From Bradyrhizobium sediminis (lineage in GTDB: Bacteria; Pseudomonadota; Alphaproteobacteria; Rhizobiales; Xanthobacteraceae), in the NCBI RefSeq assembly GCF_018736105.1, contig NZ_CP076135.1:248001-312000 (forward strand): a stretch of DNA of 64,000 nucleotides, read 5' to 3'. A program made the position numbers and the translations under genes. Below are positions 38,479 to 48,797 of this stretch, piece after piece. Each line of letters starts with the position of its first letter. Positions within the stretch are counted from its first letter, which is position 1. The notes beneath the pieces were generated by a model. It saw only the letters and a program-made list of their open reading frames with translations. It did not search any database and was not told the origin of the DNA.

Positions 38479-38760
38479 ATGCTGACAACTCTGTGGGCCG
38501 CCAACGCCGACGAAATCGACGATCTCATCATTTGGCTGGACAATCATCCGGACGAAGTGGACCCGTTGTCCCGTGATGCCGTCGCGCAGTGGTTAGTGGA
38601 ATTCTTGCGAAACGCGGAAGCGTTCCCGTCCTCCGCCGCCGTTCCGGAAGGGGCGGTAGATGTGCTTGACGCGGTGATCGAGGACTGGACCGAAGTTTTG
38701 ACCGCCCACGACGAGGGGTTTCTCACAGAATTAAAAAAGCTTCGCAATGAAGCGTCTTAG
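38479..38760 (+). CDS. Small acidic protein of unknown function
   Basis: A 93-residue, strongly acidic protein (many Asp and Glu, few Lys), probably all-helical: NADEIDDLIIWLDNHPDEVD, VDVLDAVIEDWTEVLTAHD. No family is recognised. GGAGCGACAACC precedes the ATG, a good ribosome site. It lies at the left edge of the AT-richer patch holding the HNH nuclease, 347 bases upstream of that gene. Its acidity would fit a nucleic-acid-mimicking or inhibitor protein, but this is speculation. Confidence 0.6.
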   Translation: MLTTLWAANADEIDDLIIWLDNHPDEVDPLSRDAVAQWLVEFLRNAEAFPSSAAVPEGAVDVLDAVIEDWTEVLTAHDEGFLTELKKLRNEAS

Positions 38761-39107
38761 GGGGCTGTCTGATAGACAGCACCACTAGTCGACAAGCCGC
38801 AAAATCATCCGTATGGGCGCCATCAACACGACGTCGCTATGTCGCGGGAGCAGCACGGCCGGCATTTCCTGTGCTATCCGTTTGCCGGCGCTGAACAGCG
38901 CGTTCGCGTTCGACAAAATCGAGAAAGCCGCGATGGCAAGTATTTCAACTACGATTATCCGCCTTCATGGCGCCGCGTGGGTGGTCTAGAAGAAATTCGA
39001 GTGATAACGGTAGGTGTGTCAATAGAGCGAACCCAGACTGTTCATCCGCTAACAATTATTTTAGGTTCATCCGTAGTCGCGATATCCAAATTTTGCAGGC
39101 GCTCTGA
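38761..39107. other. 347-base spacer with no convincing gene
   Basis: Two overlapping frames exist here. One of 58 codons starts at 38813. The other, of 90 codons from 38839, ends in an ATGA overlap with the HNH gene start (39108-39111). Neither has recognisable motifs; the second is Arg-rich at first and then more protein-like (VHPLTIILGSSVVAIS). Base composition falls from GC-rich to AT-richer along the spacer. It may contain remnants of a transferred segment. Confidence 0.4.
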
Positions 39108-40010
39108 ATGACCAAAGCAGTTTTCACCACGAAGGTTACGCCGAGCTACAAAGACCTGCCGGAGGTGCGATATCACTTTCCTCGCACGTACCTAAATTAT
39201 GTCCAACAGACTATTGGCGACTATATCGTCTACTACGAACCCCGTAGATCCAGCGCAGCACTTTCAAGTCGCGGAGGACGTCAATCCTATTTTGGTGTGG
39301 CTCGTGTTGATTCGGTGATTGAAGACGCCGACTTGCCTGATCACTATTTTGCAATCATTGACCGTACAAGTTATCTAGATTTTGACACGGCTGTCCCATT
39401 CTATCATGGCGAGGAATATTACGAGAGTGCACTCGAAAAGGATGATGGAAGCACCAACAAAGGTGCATTTGGACGCGCCGTTCGCCTCATTCCGGATGAT
39501 GAATTCGATCGGATATTTAGGGCTGGCTTCGCTCCAGTCATTCAGGGGAATTTATCCTCAGAAGTAACGTTGCCTGGATTCTCGGAGCCGCCTGCGCCAT
39601 TCGAGCGCCCCGTTGTCGAGATGATGGTCTCTCGGCTATTCCGTGACCGGTCTTTCATGCACAATGTTCGTGCCGCGTATTCAAATCGATGCGCCGTCAC
39701 GGGACTACGCTTGATCAATGGTGGAGGGCGCCCTGAGGTTCAGGCGGCGCATATCCAGCCGGTAGCGTCGAAGGGACCTGACTCTGTTCGCAACGGACTA
39801 GCTCTATCCGGAACAGTACACTGGATGTTTGATCGAGGACTAATTTCTATAGGCGACGATTACAAAATTCTCGTTGCCAAGGGTCACGTTCCTGATGACG
39901 CCGTTCGTCTCTTGAATCAAAGCGGGATGATCAATTTACCCAAAGATTCAACGCTTCATCCAAATGCGTACTTCTTGAAATTTCACAGGGACGAAGTTTT
40001 CAAAGGCTAG
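39108..40010 (+). CDS. HNH endonuclease with N-terminal EVE/PUA-like domain
   Basis: The C-terminal 115 residues are an HNH nuclease of the HNH_2 type: RCAVTGLRL, VQAAHIQPVASKGPDSVRNG and GTVHWMFDRGLISI, with catalytic-type H215, N229 and H238. The N-terminal part (about 20-115) has the strand pattern of EVE/PUA-like domains that recognise modified bases (YHFPRTYL; GDYIVYYEPRR; SYFGVARVDSVI). This layout matches modification-dependent restriction enzymes of the EVE-HNH kind, so a type IV-like defence role is plausible. The gene is AT-richer than its neighbours, suggesting transfer. No methyltransferase is nearby. Its stop overlaps the stop of the convergent FAD oxidase gene. Confidence 0.85.
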   Translation: MTKAVFTTKVTPSYKDLPEVRYHFPRTYLNYVQQTIGDYIVYYEPRRSSAALSSRGGRQSYFGVARVDSVIEDADLPDHYFAIIDRTSYLDFDTAVPFYHGEEYYESALEKDDGSTNKGAFGRAVRLIPDDEFDRIFRAGFAPVIQGNLSSEVTLPGFSEPPAPFERPVVEMMVSRLFRDRSFMHNVRAAYSNRCAVTGLRLINGGGRPEVQAAHIQPVASKGPDSVRNGLALSGTVHWMFDRGLISIGDDYKILVAKGHVPDDAVRLLNQSGMINLPKDSTLHPNAYFLKFHRDEVFKG

Positions 40011-41263
40011 CGCTCAGCCTTGCGCGCAAGAACCTCTCCCGTCGCCCGCTCGCCCGAATCCCTCGCCCCGTGCGCCGTCGAGAAAAAATCCGGCGAGGTC
40101 GCCTCGCCGGCAAAGAACAGCCGCCCATCGACCGGCGCTGCGAGCACGGCGCGGTCGCCGGCGTGGCCGGGCAGCGCGTGCGAATAGGAGCCGCGCGCGA
40201 AGGGGTCGTGGGCCCAGCGCGATTCCGCAAGCGGCTTCAGTCGCCGGCGAAAGTCGTTGCCGAGCAGGCTTGCGATCTCGTCGATGCTTTGCGCGGCCAG
40301 CGCGCCGTCGCCGGCGTCTTCAAGTTGTCGCGCGAAGCGCCCGCCGAAAAAGCCCTCGATGCAGGGCTGGCCGAACGGGCGCAAATGAAAGGCGCCCATC
40401 GCGGTGCGCATGGTGGCGCCGCGCAGATTGCCGTCCTTCGGCAGCGCCTCGGGCCGGTCCAGCGCCAGCGTTACCTTGTCGGCAAGGCCGAGCGGCAGTC
40501 CGCGCGCGGCGTCGACCTTGTCGGGCAGCGCCGGGTGGAAGCGGATCGATTCATCGGCAATCAGGTTGGTCGGCACGGTGACGATCACCTTGCCGGCGCT
40601 CAAGGTGCCCCGCGAGGTTTCGATCCGCAGGCGCGGTCCGGAATGATTGATCAGGGTGACCTGGGTATTCAGCGCGAGCGGGCAGGAGGCGCCGTAGGTC
40701 GCGATCAGCGCGCCGAAGCCGCGCCGCACCCGCCAGTTGATCTCGCTGTCCTCATAGGCGTCCATGTCGAGGAGCGAGACCCGGTCGAGCTCGCTGCCGT
40801 TCACATAGGTCGAGATCGCGTCGATCATCGGGTTCCAGCGATTGCCGGGCTCGAGACAGCTGCTGGCGGCGCCGTCGCGGCCGTCCCTGCGCAATTGCTC
40901 CGCGGCGTCCTCGGCGCGGCCGTAGAAGGCGTCGAGCGCCCCGATGAAGTCGGCGCGCTCCTTCGGTGGAAATGCCTTGTCGTAACTCTGCTCGCGCCAG
41001 GGCGGACGGGTCTTGTCGATCTCGAAATTGAGTCGCCCGGCGATCTCGACGAAGGAATTCTGGTCGGCCGAATGCAGCCAGCCGCAGCCGAGGTCGAAAG
41101 TGACCTCGGGCGACGCCATGATGGTGTGGCCGCGCCCGCCGACGCGGTCGCGCGCTTCCAGCACGATGACGGAGAGTCCGGAATTTTCCAGCGCCCGCGC
41201 GGCGCCAAGGCCTGCGGCGCCAGCGCCGATGATGGCGACATCGATTTCGGAGGGGAAGGACAT
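40007..41263 (-). CDS. FAD-dependent amine oxidase (flavin monoamine oxidase family)
   Basis: The protein begins with an FAD-binding Rossmann motif, VAIIGAGAAGLGAARAL, then ARDRVGGRGHTI. It ends with the second FAD segment LFFAGEATSPDFFSTAHGA. This is the layout of amine oxidases and related flavoproteins that oxidise amines or polyamines. ATG 41263 (MSFPSEID) gives a clean N-terminus; an ATG at 41275 and one at 41311 are alternatives. The stop codon overlaps that of the HNH gene on the other strand. The substrate is unknown. Confidence 0.9.
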   Translation of the reverse strand: MSFPSEIDVAIIGAGAAGLGAARALENSGLSVIVLEARDRVGGRGHTIMASPEVTFDLGCGWLHSADQNSFVEIAGRLNFEIDKTRPPWREQSYDKAFPPKERADFIGALDAFYGRAEDAAEQLRRDGRDGAASSCLEPGNRWNPMIDAISTYVNGSELDRVSLLDMDAYEDSEINWRVRRGFGALIATYGASCPLALNTQVTLINHSGPRLRIETSRGTLSAGKVIVTVPTNLIADESIRFHPALPDKVDAARGLPLGLADKVTLALDRPEALPKDGNLRGATMRTAMGAFHLRPFGQPCIEGFFGGRFARQLEDAGDGALAAQSIDEIASLLGNDFRRRLKPLAESRWAHDPFARGSYSHALPGHAGDRAVLAAPVDGRLFFAGEATSPDFFSTAHGARDSGERATGEVLARKAER

Positions 41264-41339
41264 AACGTCGTCCATCTTGTCGTCGCGCCCGCGCTCCTCG
41301 CGGGCATCCACGGTTACTTACCTAGTATCCAAAACGTGG

Positions 41340-41362
41340 ATGGCCGGGACAAGCCCGGCCAT
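41340..41362. repeat. Perfect inverted repeat between typA and FAD oxidase genes
   Basis: A 9-bp stem, ATGGCCGGG/CCCGGCCAT, with a 5-base loop lies downstream of typA and upstream of the FAD oxidase gene, both on the minus strand. The surrounding sequence resembles a dispersed repeat of related genomes. It may attenuate typA transcripts. Confidence 0.55.
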
Positions 41363-41394
41363 GACGGTATTTTCGTTCAGTTGCGACGGTCGCG

Positions 41395-43221
<1,827 letters not shown>

Positions 43222-43250
43222 AGCTGTTCTTCTGGCTCGGACAATGGCTG

Positions 43251-43299
43251 GAGCGCGATCTCACCGGAAAACCGGGACCCACTTTTCCGGATCACGCTC
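43251..43299. repeat. Imperfect palindromic repeat upstream of typA
   Basis: GAGCGCGATC and GGATCACGCTC form outer arms and CCGGAAAA faces TTTTCCGG, around a short ACCGGGACCCAC centre. The position, 30 bases upstream of the typA start, means it lies in the leader or promoter region. It looks like another family of dispersed intergenic palindromes. Confidence 0.6.
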
Positions 43300-43432
43300 A
43301 AAAACCTGGAATTCTGAAGGCGCCCGTGGCGCCTAAAAAGGAAGCCCGGCCAAAAGGACCGGGCAAACCGTACTCGTTGCGGCGCAATATATTCAGAAAA
43401 CGCCAAAAAACAATGGGTTGTTTCGCATTTGG

Positions 43433-44992
43433 TTAGCCGATTTTCGGGTCCAAAGTGGTCGACCACAGCGCCACATCGGCCCGATCCCGCAAAGTCACGG
43501 TCATCTGCCCGGTTCCGCCGTCAATCCTGACATGACCGAAGAACTGCATCCCGGCCGACGGCGGCAGGTTCTGCCTGCCCGGGCCGGGCGCCTTGATGAA
43601 TTTCACCTCCGGGCCAAAAGTGTTGTCGAGTCCGTTCGGCCCGAAAGTGCCGGCGTTGAACGGGCCGGCGACGAATTCCCAGAACGGATCGAATTCCTGG
43701 AATTGCGCCTTGTCCGGATTGTAGTAGTGCGCCGCCGCGTAGTGCACGTCTGCCGTCAGCCACACCGTGTTGACGATCCCGGCTGACTTGATGAAGCGCA
43801 GGAGATCGGCGATCTCGAGTTCGCGGCCGCGCGGCGGCCCGTCGCCCTGCGCAATCCCTTCCGAGCCCTTCCGGTTGGGCCCGTCGTCATAGACGATGAT
43901 GCCGAGCGGCATGTCGGAAGCGATCACCTTCCAGGTGGCGCGCGAATTCAATAGTCCGCGCTTCAGCCACGCCAGCTGGTCGGGTCCGAGGAAGTAGCTC
44001 TCGGGACCGTATTCGGTCTGCAGATTGGGATTGTTGGCGCCGCGATAACTGCGCTCGTCCAGCATGAAGACGTCGAGATGCGGCCCGTAATTGAGCGTGC
44101 GGTAGATCCGGCCCGGCTCGGCGAGGCTCTGGCGCAACGGATACATCTCGTGGAACGCGCGGGCCGAGCGCGCGGCGAGCAGCATGACGTCGCGCTCCTT
44201 GTAGGCGGCGGGGAGCTGTTTCGACGCCGACCAGTTGTTGACGACCTCGTGGTCGTCCCACTGCACGAAGATCGGAACCTCGGCGTTGAAGGCGCGCAGA
44301 TTGTGGTCGAGGAAATTGTATTTGTGCGCCGCGCGAAACTCGTCGAGCGTCTCGGCGACTTTTGATTTCTCCGGAATCGTGACGTTCTTCCAGATCTTGC
44401 CGTCGGCGAGCTTCACTTCGGCGGCAATGACGCCGTCGGCGTAGATCGTGTCGCCGGAATGCAGCAGGAAATCCGGCCGGTGCTTGCGCATGGTGGCGAA
44501 AGTAAGCATGCCGCCGTCGTCGGGATTGATGCCCCAGCCTTGCCCCGCGACATCGCCGCCCCAGACGAAGCTGACGTCGCGGCGATCGGCAGGCGCGGTG
44601 CGGAAACGGCCGACGACCGGCTCGCTCGATATGCCGGTGTGCGCGAGGTCGCGGAACCGGACGCGATAGAAAATCTCCTGCCCGGCGGGCAGATTTTCCA
44701 GCAGCATTCTTGCGGTGAAGTCGCTCTCGGGCAGCGCCGCGATCGGCGGCAAGGCCCTCGCATGACCAAACGATTCGGTGGTCGAAATTTCCACCATCAT
44801 TTGCGACGGCCGGTCGGCGCGCGACCAAACCACGCCGTCATCGACGCCGACGTCGCCGGATTGTACGCCATGAGCAATTTGCGGCCGGTCGGCGGCGCGG
44901 CTGAGATAGGGCATCGCGATAGTGCCGAACGCACCGGCGCCCGCCGTCAGGAAACGGCGTCGGGAGATCTGACGGCGAAATCTCGTGGGCAT
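43433..44992 (-). CDS. phoD: Alkaline phosphatase D (PhoD family), Tat-exported
   Basis: PhoD enzymes are periplasmic Fe/Ca-dependent phosphodiesterases/monoesterases that scavenge phosphate. The N-terminus is a twin-arginine signal (RRQISRRRFLTAGAGAFGT). The PhoD N-terminal domain starts at IAHGVQSGDVGVDDGVVWSR. The metallophosphatase core includes FLLHSGDTIYADG, FVQWDDHEVVNNW and YRTLNYGPHLDVFMLDERSYRG. The ATG at 44992, after GAGG, is the right start; the open frame upstream is a shadow. Length about 519 residues. Phosphate-starvation (PhoB) control is usual, but no Pho box was identified by eye. Confidence 0.94.
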   Translation of the reverse strand: MPTRFRRQISRRRFLTAGAGAFGTIAMPYLSRAADRPQIAHGVQSGDVGVDDGVVWSRADRPSQMMVEISTTESFGHARALPPIAALPESDFTARMLLENLPAGQEIFYRVRFRDLAHTGISSEPVVGRFRTAPADRRDVSFVWGGDVAGQGWGINPDDGGMLTFATMRKHRPDFLLHSGDTIYADGVIAAEVKLADGKIWKNVTIPEKSKVAETLDEFRAAHKYNFLDHNLRAFNAEVPIFVQWDDHEVVNNWSASKQLPAAYKERDVMLLAARSARAFHEMYPLRQSLAEPGRIYRTLNYGPHLDVFMLDERSYRGANNPNLQTEYGPESYFLGPDQLAWLKRGLLNSRATWKVIASDMPLGIIVYDDGPNRKGSEGIAQGDGPPRGRELEIADLLRFIKSAGIVNTVWLTADVHYAAAHYYNPDKAQFQEFDPFWEFVAGPFNAGTFGPNGLDNTFGPEVKFIKAPGPGRQNLPPSAGMQFFGHVRIDGGTGQMTVTLRDRADVALWSTTLDPKIG

Positions 44993-45039
44993 GGGAGCCT
45001 CGTTTGGAGCCCGATTCGAAGTGCGGCGAACCGGGTTAG

Positions 45040-45070
45040 ATGCTTCGCATCGCTCCGGAATGACGGATGG
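45040..45070. repeat. Short palindromic repeat fragment upstream of phoD
   Basis: GATGCTTCGCATC is followed by CTCCGGAATGACGGATGG, matching the style of the elements at 32038-32165 and 63361-63439 (a GATGC hairpin followed by CCGGAATGACGG). It is probably a degenerate copy in the 137-base phoD upstream spacer. Confidence 0.4.
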
Positions 45071-45129
45071 CCTGTTGTCAGCCGCTGCTTCGCGCGAAAA
45101 CGCTATAGGAAGATCGTGTGACGGTGCAA

Positions 45130-46584
45130 TTAAAGCGTGCCGGTCGCGCGGAATTGCGCGCCTGCCCGCTGCAGGCTTTGCGGCAGGCTCATCAGCAATG
45201 CCCTGCGGTCGGCTACCGCGTTGTGGAACTGGTCGAGCGCGATATTGAAGGCTGTCAACGCCCCTTCCTCGATGGCGCCGCCCTCGAAACAGTGCAGCGT
45301 ATCGCGCAGGATATCGTCCGCCTCGGCCTGCATCCGGTCGAGTTCCTCGGTGGAATCGCTGCGGCGCGCGGCCGCAATCATGTCCAGCAGCCGCTCGCGC
45401 AACGAGCTGTTGTTGCTGCGCTCGTCCTTCTTCAGATAACCGGCGAACCACGCGCCGGCCGATCCCATGGCGGAAAGCGCCATCAACCCCCACCAGATGA
45501 AATCGCTGTAGCGATCGAGGAAGGTCTTCTCTTCGCCGTCGACATAGGCGGCAGCCCCGGGATGCGCGGGGAGCACGGCGTCCTTGTCGGTATCGGGGGT
45601 CTCGATCTGCGCCGCCAGCGGAAAATCCGTCTTCAGGGTCTGGCGTACCGCAAACAGCTGCCGGGTGAAGGTAGCGACGGTCGATTCCGGGATGCCCTTC
45701 CGAGCCACGATATGGTGGGAGAAGCGGATCGTCTTGACCTCTTCCTCGGGCTTGGCGGGCGAGCCGCCGAAGGTGCCGGAGGGTATTTCGGAGGCCTCGT
45801 AAACCGGGTGGTTCTGCGCGATCGCCTCGGCCGAATCGATCGCGAGAAAGGTCGGAATTCCGCCATCACGCGTCGAGGCCGCGATCGCGTCCGCGGTGAT
45901 CTTGCTATTGACCGGTCCGGCGGCGAGATAGGCGTCCGCCTTCTGGTTGCGGATGGCGTCCGCGGCTTCATTGGCCGGAAATTGCACGATTTCGACCTTG
46001 TCCGGATCGACGCCGTATTGCTTCAGGATCACCTTGAGCAAATTGACATTGGCCTGGGTGCGTCCGACCACGCCGATGCGGCGTCCCGAGAGCTGGACTA
46101 TTTTCGTGATCTTCGGCGCGGCCTTCTTGCCTTTGACTTTCGCCGCCGGCGGCACCCATAGCACCGCGACGTTCTTGCGCAGCGTTGCCACGGCCTGGGC
46201 ATTCTTGGGCACGTCGAGATCGCCTCTGACGATGGCAAGATCGGCCTTGCCGTCGGCCAGCGCGTGGGCGCTCGCCAAGGCGCCATCCGTCTGCAACGGG
46301 CGCAGGCGGACCTGGCTGCGCGTCTGGATGAAGGCTTGCGTCAGCGCCTGCACCACCCTGACGTCGTCGCTGTTGGCCGGACCGACCGCGATCCGCAGGG
46401 TCACCGGGCGCATCGCATAATAGTAAGCCCCCGCGACCGCGCCGATGACGGCGAGGATCCCCGCCAGCGTGACGAACATCATCCGCCGCTTTGCCGAACG
46501 GGGCGATGGCGGCACCGGCGGCCCGACCAGGTCGAGCCCTCCGGTCATCGATCTTGCAAACAATCGTTTGACGTTCAAATTCAT
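45130..46584 (-). CDS. TAXI family TRAP-type solute-binding protein with membrane anchors
   Basis: The protein has an N-terminal transmembrane segment (MMFVTLAGILAVIGAVAGAY), a TAXI-type periplasmic binding domain (LRIAVGPANSDDVRVVQALT; ADLAIVRGDLD; LSGRRIGVVGRTQANVNLL; KADAYLAAGPVNSK), then a second membrane segment (FIWWGLMALSAMGSAGAWFA) and a helical, probably cytoplasmic tail of about 105 residues. Ordinary TAXI receptors are free periplasmic proteins and lack this second anchor and tail. No TRAP permease is adjacent. It may sense rather than deliver a ligand. ATG 46584 is preferred over 46617. Confidence 0.87.
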   Translation of the reverse strand: MNLNVKRLFARSMTGGLDLVGPPVPPSPRSAKRRMMFVTLAGILAVIGAVAGAYYYAMRPVTLRIAVGPANSDDVRVVQALTQAFIQTRSQVRLRPLQTDGALASAHALADGKADLAIVRGDLDVPKNAQAVATLRKNVAVLWVPPAAKVKGKKAAPKITKIVQLSGRRIGVVGRTQANVNLLKVILKQYGVDPDKVEIVQFPANEAADAIRNQKADAYLAAGPVNSKITADAIAASTRDGGIPTFLAIDSAEAIAQNHPVYEASEIPSGTFGGSPAKPEEEVKTIRFSHHIVARKGIPESTVATFTRQLFAVRQTLKTDFPLAAQIETPDTDKDAVLPAHPGAAAYVDGEEKTFLDRYSDFIWWGLMALSAMGSAGAWFAGYLKKDERSNNSSLRERLLDMIAAARRSDSTEELDRMQAEADDILRDTLHCFEGGAIEEGALTAFNIALDQFHNAVADRRALLMSLPQSLQRAGAQFRATGTL

Positions 46585-46776
46585 GCTGCCAATGCGGTTA
46601 AAAAAACAGTTTAGCAAATTTCCTGCCGGCGCGGGGTTCCATCGGTGTCATGGTTACCGGCTGGCTCTGCACCGGATTTGCCGCCTTATTGTGGCATGGA
46701 TCGCCGGCGAAACCTCCGGGGATCCCGAAGGCGCGTTCCGGTGTTAGGGTAAAGTTGGCGTGAAACGGAGGCGATC

Positions 46777-47082
46777 ATGGCGGAACGGCTGTCGGCGGAG
46801 GCGCGCAAATCAGCCCTGAAGGAGCTACCGGGGTGGACCGATACGCCCGGCCGCGACGCGATTGCGCGAACCTTCACTTTCAGGGATTTCAACGAAGCGT
46901 TCGGATTCATGGCCCGCGCCGCGCTGGTGGCCGAAAAGAACGACCATCACCCCGAATGGCGCAATGTCTACAGGACGGTGGAGGTGGTCCTGGCAACCCA
47001 TGATGCCGGCGGCGTCACCGCCCTCGACGTCGGTCTCGCCAGGGCCATGAACGCGATCGCCAGACAGATCGGCGTCGCCTGA
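46777..47082 (+). CDS. 4a-hydroxytetrahydrobiopterin dehydratase (pterin-4a-carbinolamine dehydratase)
   Basis: A 101-residue PCD/DCoH family protein, needed to recycle pterin cofactor, for example for phenylalanine hydroxylase. The catalytic motif is EKNDHHPEW and the fold is otherwise typical: [40 protein letters not shown]. No phenylalanine hydroxylase gene is nearby. It starts at ATG 46777 after GGAGGCG, about 100 bases before the DUF1232 gene. Confidence 0.93.
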   Translation: MAERLSAEARKSALKELPGWTDTPGRDAIARTFTFRDFNEAFGFMARAALVAEKNDHHPEWRNVYRTVEVVLATHDAGGVTALDVGLARAMNAIARQIGVA

Positions 47083-47181
47083 ACGCCTTCCCGGCAATCT
47101 TGCAGCGGGGGTGCGGCATCCCCAATTCTTAGACGCGTCAGCGCCGGCAATGTGCCGCGCCAGCTTCGGGAGGCCCAAGCG

Positions 47182-47568
47182 ATGGCATCTGAACACACCG
47201 TGGGCTTCGAGCCGGCCGACGAACTCGCAAAAGACCGCGAAAGCGTGCGGCGTCGCTTCTGGATCAAGCTGAAGCGGGTGGTGGCCAAACTGCCGTTCGC
47301 CGAGGAACTGCTTGCGGCCTATTATTGCGCGTTCGACCGGCAGACGCCGCGCCATGTGCAGGTGGCGCTATTGGGGGCGATCGCCTATTTCATCCTGCCG
47401 TTCGACTTCGTCCCCGACATGTTGCCGGTGCTTGGCTTCACCGACGACGCCGCGGTGCTCGCGACCGCGATCCGGATGGTTGCGACCCACATCACGCAGG
47501 AGCATCGGGATGCCGCCCGCGCCGCACTGAAGCGGGGCATCGGCGGCGCCGATGCCGGCGAGGCCTGA
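47182..47568 (+). CDS. YkvA family protein (DUF1232)
   Basis: A protein of about 128 residues with the DUF1232 core: YCAFDRQTPRHVQVALLGAI, AYFILPFDFVPDMLPVLGFT, DDAAVLATAIRMVATHI. The core holds one or two membrane-associated helices. The function of the family is unknown. ATG 47182 is preferred after a GGGAGG site; the frame opens at 47152. Confidence 0.9.
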   Translation: MASEHTVGFEPADELAKDRESVRRRFWIKLKRVVAKLPFAEELLAAYYCAFDRQTPRHVQVALLGAIAYFILPFDFVPDMLPVLGFTDDAAVLATAIRMVATHITQEHRDAARAALKRGIGGADAGEA

Positions 47569-47595
47569 GCGTTTCAGGCCTGCCGGCTTCGGGCG

Positions 47596-48774
47596 CTAGC
47601 GCTGCCTTTGCGGGGTGCGGATCTGCGCCCGCGCATTCTGCTCGGCCTCCCATGCCTGGAACTGCTTGAACAGCGCTTCCCGTTCGGGATCCGAAGGCAG
47701 CCTCCCGGCGGCCGTCTTCTGCTTCAGGAACTCGTCGAACCGGCTGCGCGCGACGGGCTCGATCTTGTGCTCGTCGAGCCATTGCTTGGCGGCCGGAAAG
47801 CGTTGCCAGTCCGGCAGCTGGGCCGACAGCGAAACTTCCTTCCATTTCGGATGGAAGGGCGGCTTCTGGAAGGTCGGGAATTTCGTGAAGAAATTATCCA
47901 CGAACAGCGCCAGCTTCCGATAGCGCTCGGTGTTGGGCGCCCAGTTATAGGCCGCCAGCACCGCCGGAACCGCAATCGTGTCGACCTGCTCCCCATCCGC
48001 AATCAGATTCGGATAATCCTTCGCGGTCAGGGTGGCGGGCAGATAGTCGCCCTGCAGAGGCTTGGCGTATTCGACCGGAACAAGGTGAAACCGGTCGTCC
48101 TTGAACTGGCTGACGGACTTATACGGCTTGCCTCCGGCACAGATCACGGCGTCGATCTCGCCGGCCTTCAATTTCTCCATCGAGATGCGTTGCTCGATAT
48201 AAGCGAACTTCGGCTTGATTCCGAGCCGCTCGAACACGATCGAGGCCGTGATGAAGGTGCCGCCGTTTGGAAGGTCGACGCTGACGGTCTTGCCCTCGAG
48301 ATCCCTCATGCTGCGGATCGATTTCGACGCGATGACATACATCTCTTCATTGTAGAGCTTGGTCACATAGGTGAATTGTTTCTTGATGTCCTTCGCGAAG
48401 CCTTTTTTCTCGAGATAGTCGAGGGTGTCGGACCGTACGATTCCAAGATCGACGCCCTGCAGAAACAGAATATCGGCGACGCTTTGCACCGAGCCGCGGC
48501 CGACGATCGAGAGCACGCGCAGCTTGTTTCCGTCATCCAGCACCGACGCCAGGTCCGCGCCGAACTGAACATAGGTGCCGCCGATGGTGCCCGACATCAC
48601 CGTCACCGTGTTGGCGTTCAATGCCTTCTTTGTCTCTACCGATCCGAACTGGAATATCGCCTTGAGGCTTTCGCTGACCTTTGCCGGGTCAAACTCCTTA
48701 TCGTCGGCGGCCCGGGCGGCGAAGCCGCAAACCATCATCACGGCGACCATCGCCATCCCGAATATGCGTTGCAT
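47596..48774 (-). CDS. TAXI family TRAP transporter solute-binding protein
   Basis: An exported receptor of about 392 residues with a signal peptide (MQRIFGMAMVAVMMVCGFAA, cleaved near ARA). The TAXI domain shows TVTVMSGTIGGTYVQFGADL, VDLGIVRSDTLDYL, LEGKTVSVDLPNGGTFITAS and DAVICAGGKPYKSV. The C-terminus is Arg/Gln-rich. The start at 48774 follows AGGGGAC. It lies 23 bases after the Sel1-like gene and probably shares its transcript. It is the second TAXI protein within 2 kb, again without permease genes. Confidence 0.9.
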   Translation of the reverse strand: MQRIFGMAMVAVMMVCGFAARAADDKEFDPAKVSESLKAIFQFGSVETKKALNANTVTVMSGTIGGTYVQFGADLASVLDDGNKLRVLSIVGRGSVQSVADILFLQGVDLGIVRSDTLDYLEKKGFAKDIKKQFTYVTKLYNEEMYVIASKSIRSMRDLEGKTVSVDLPNGGTFITASIVFERLGIKPKFAYIEQRISMEKLKAGEIDAVICAGGKPYKSVSQFKDDRFHLVPVEYAKPLQGDYLPATLTAKDYPNLIADGEQVDTIAVPAVLAAYNWAPNTERYRKLALFVDNFFTKFPTFQKPPFHPKWKEVSLSAQLPDWQRFPAAKQWLDEHKIEPVARSRFDEFLKQKTAAGRLPSDPEREALFKQFQAWEAEQNARAQIRTPQRQR

Positions 48775-48797
48775 GGTGTCCCCTGTTATCGTGAAAT

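Noticed and set aside
38839..39111. A 90-codon frame overlapping the HNH gene start by ATGA
   Set aside because: The first half is Arg-rich and not protein-like, there is no ribosome site that stands out, and no homologous pattern is recognised. It is mentioned under the spacer entry instead of as a gene.
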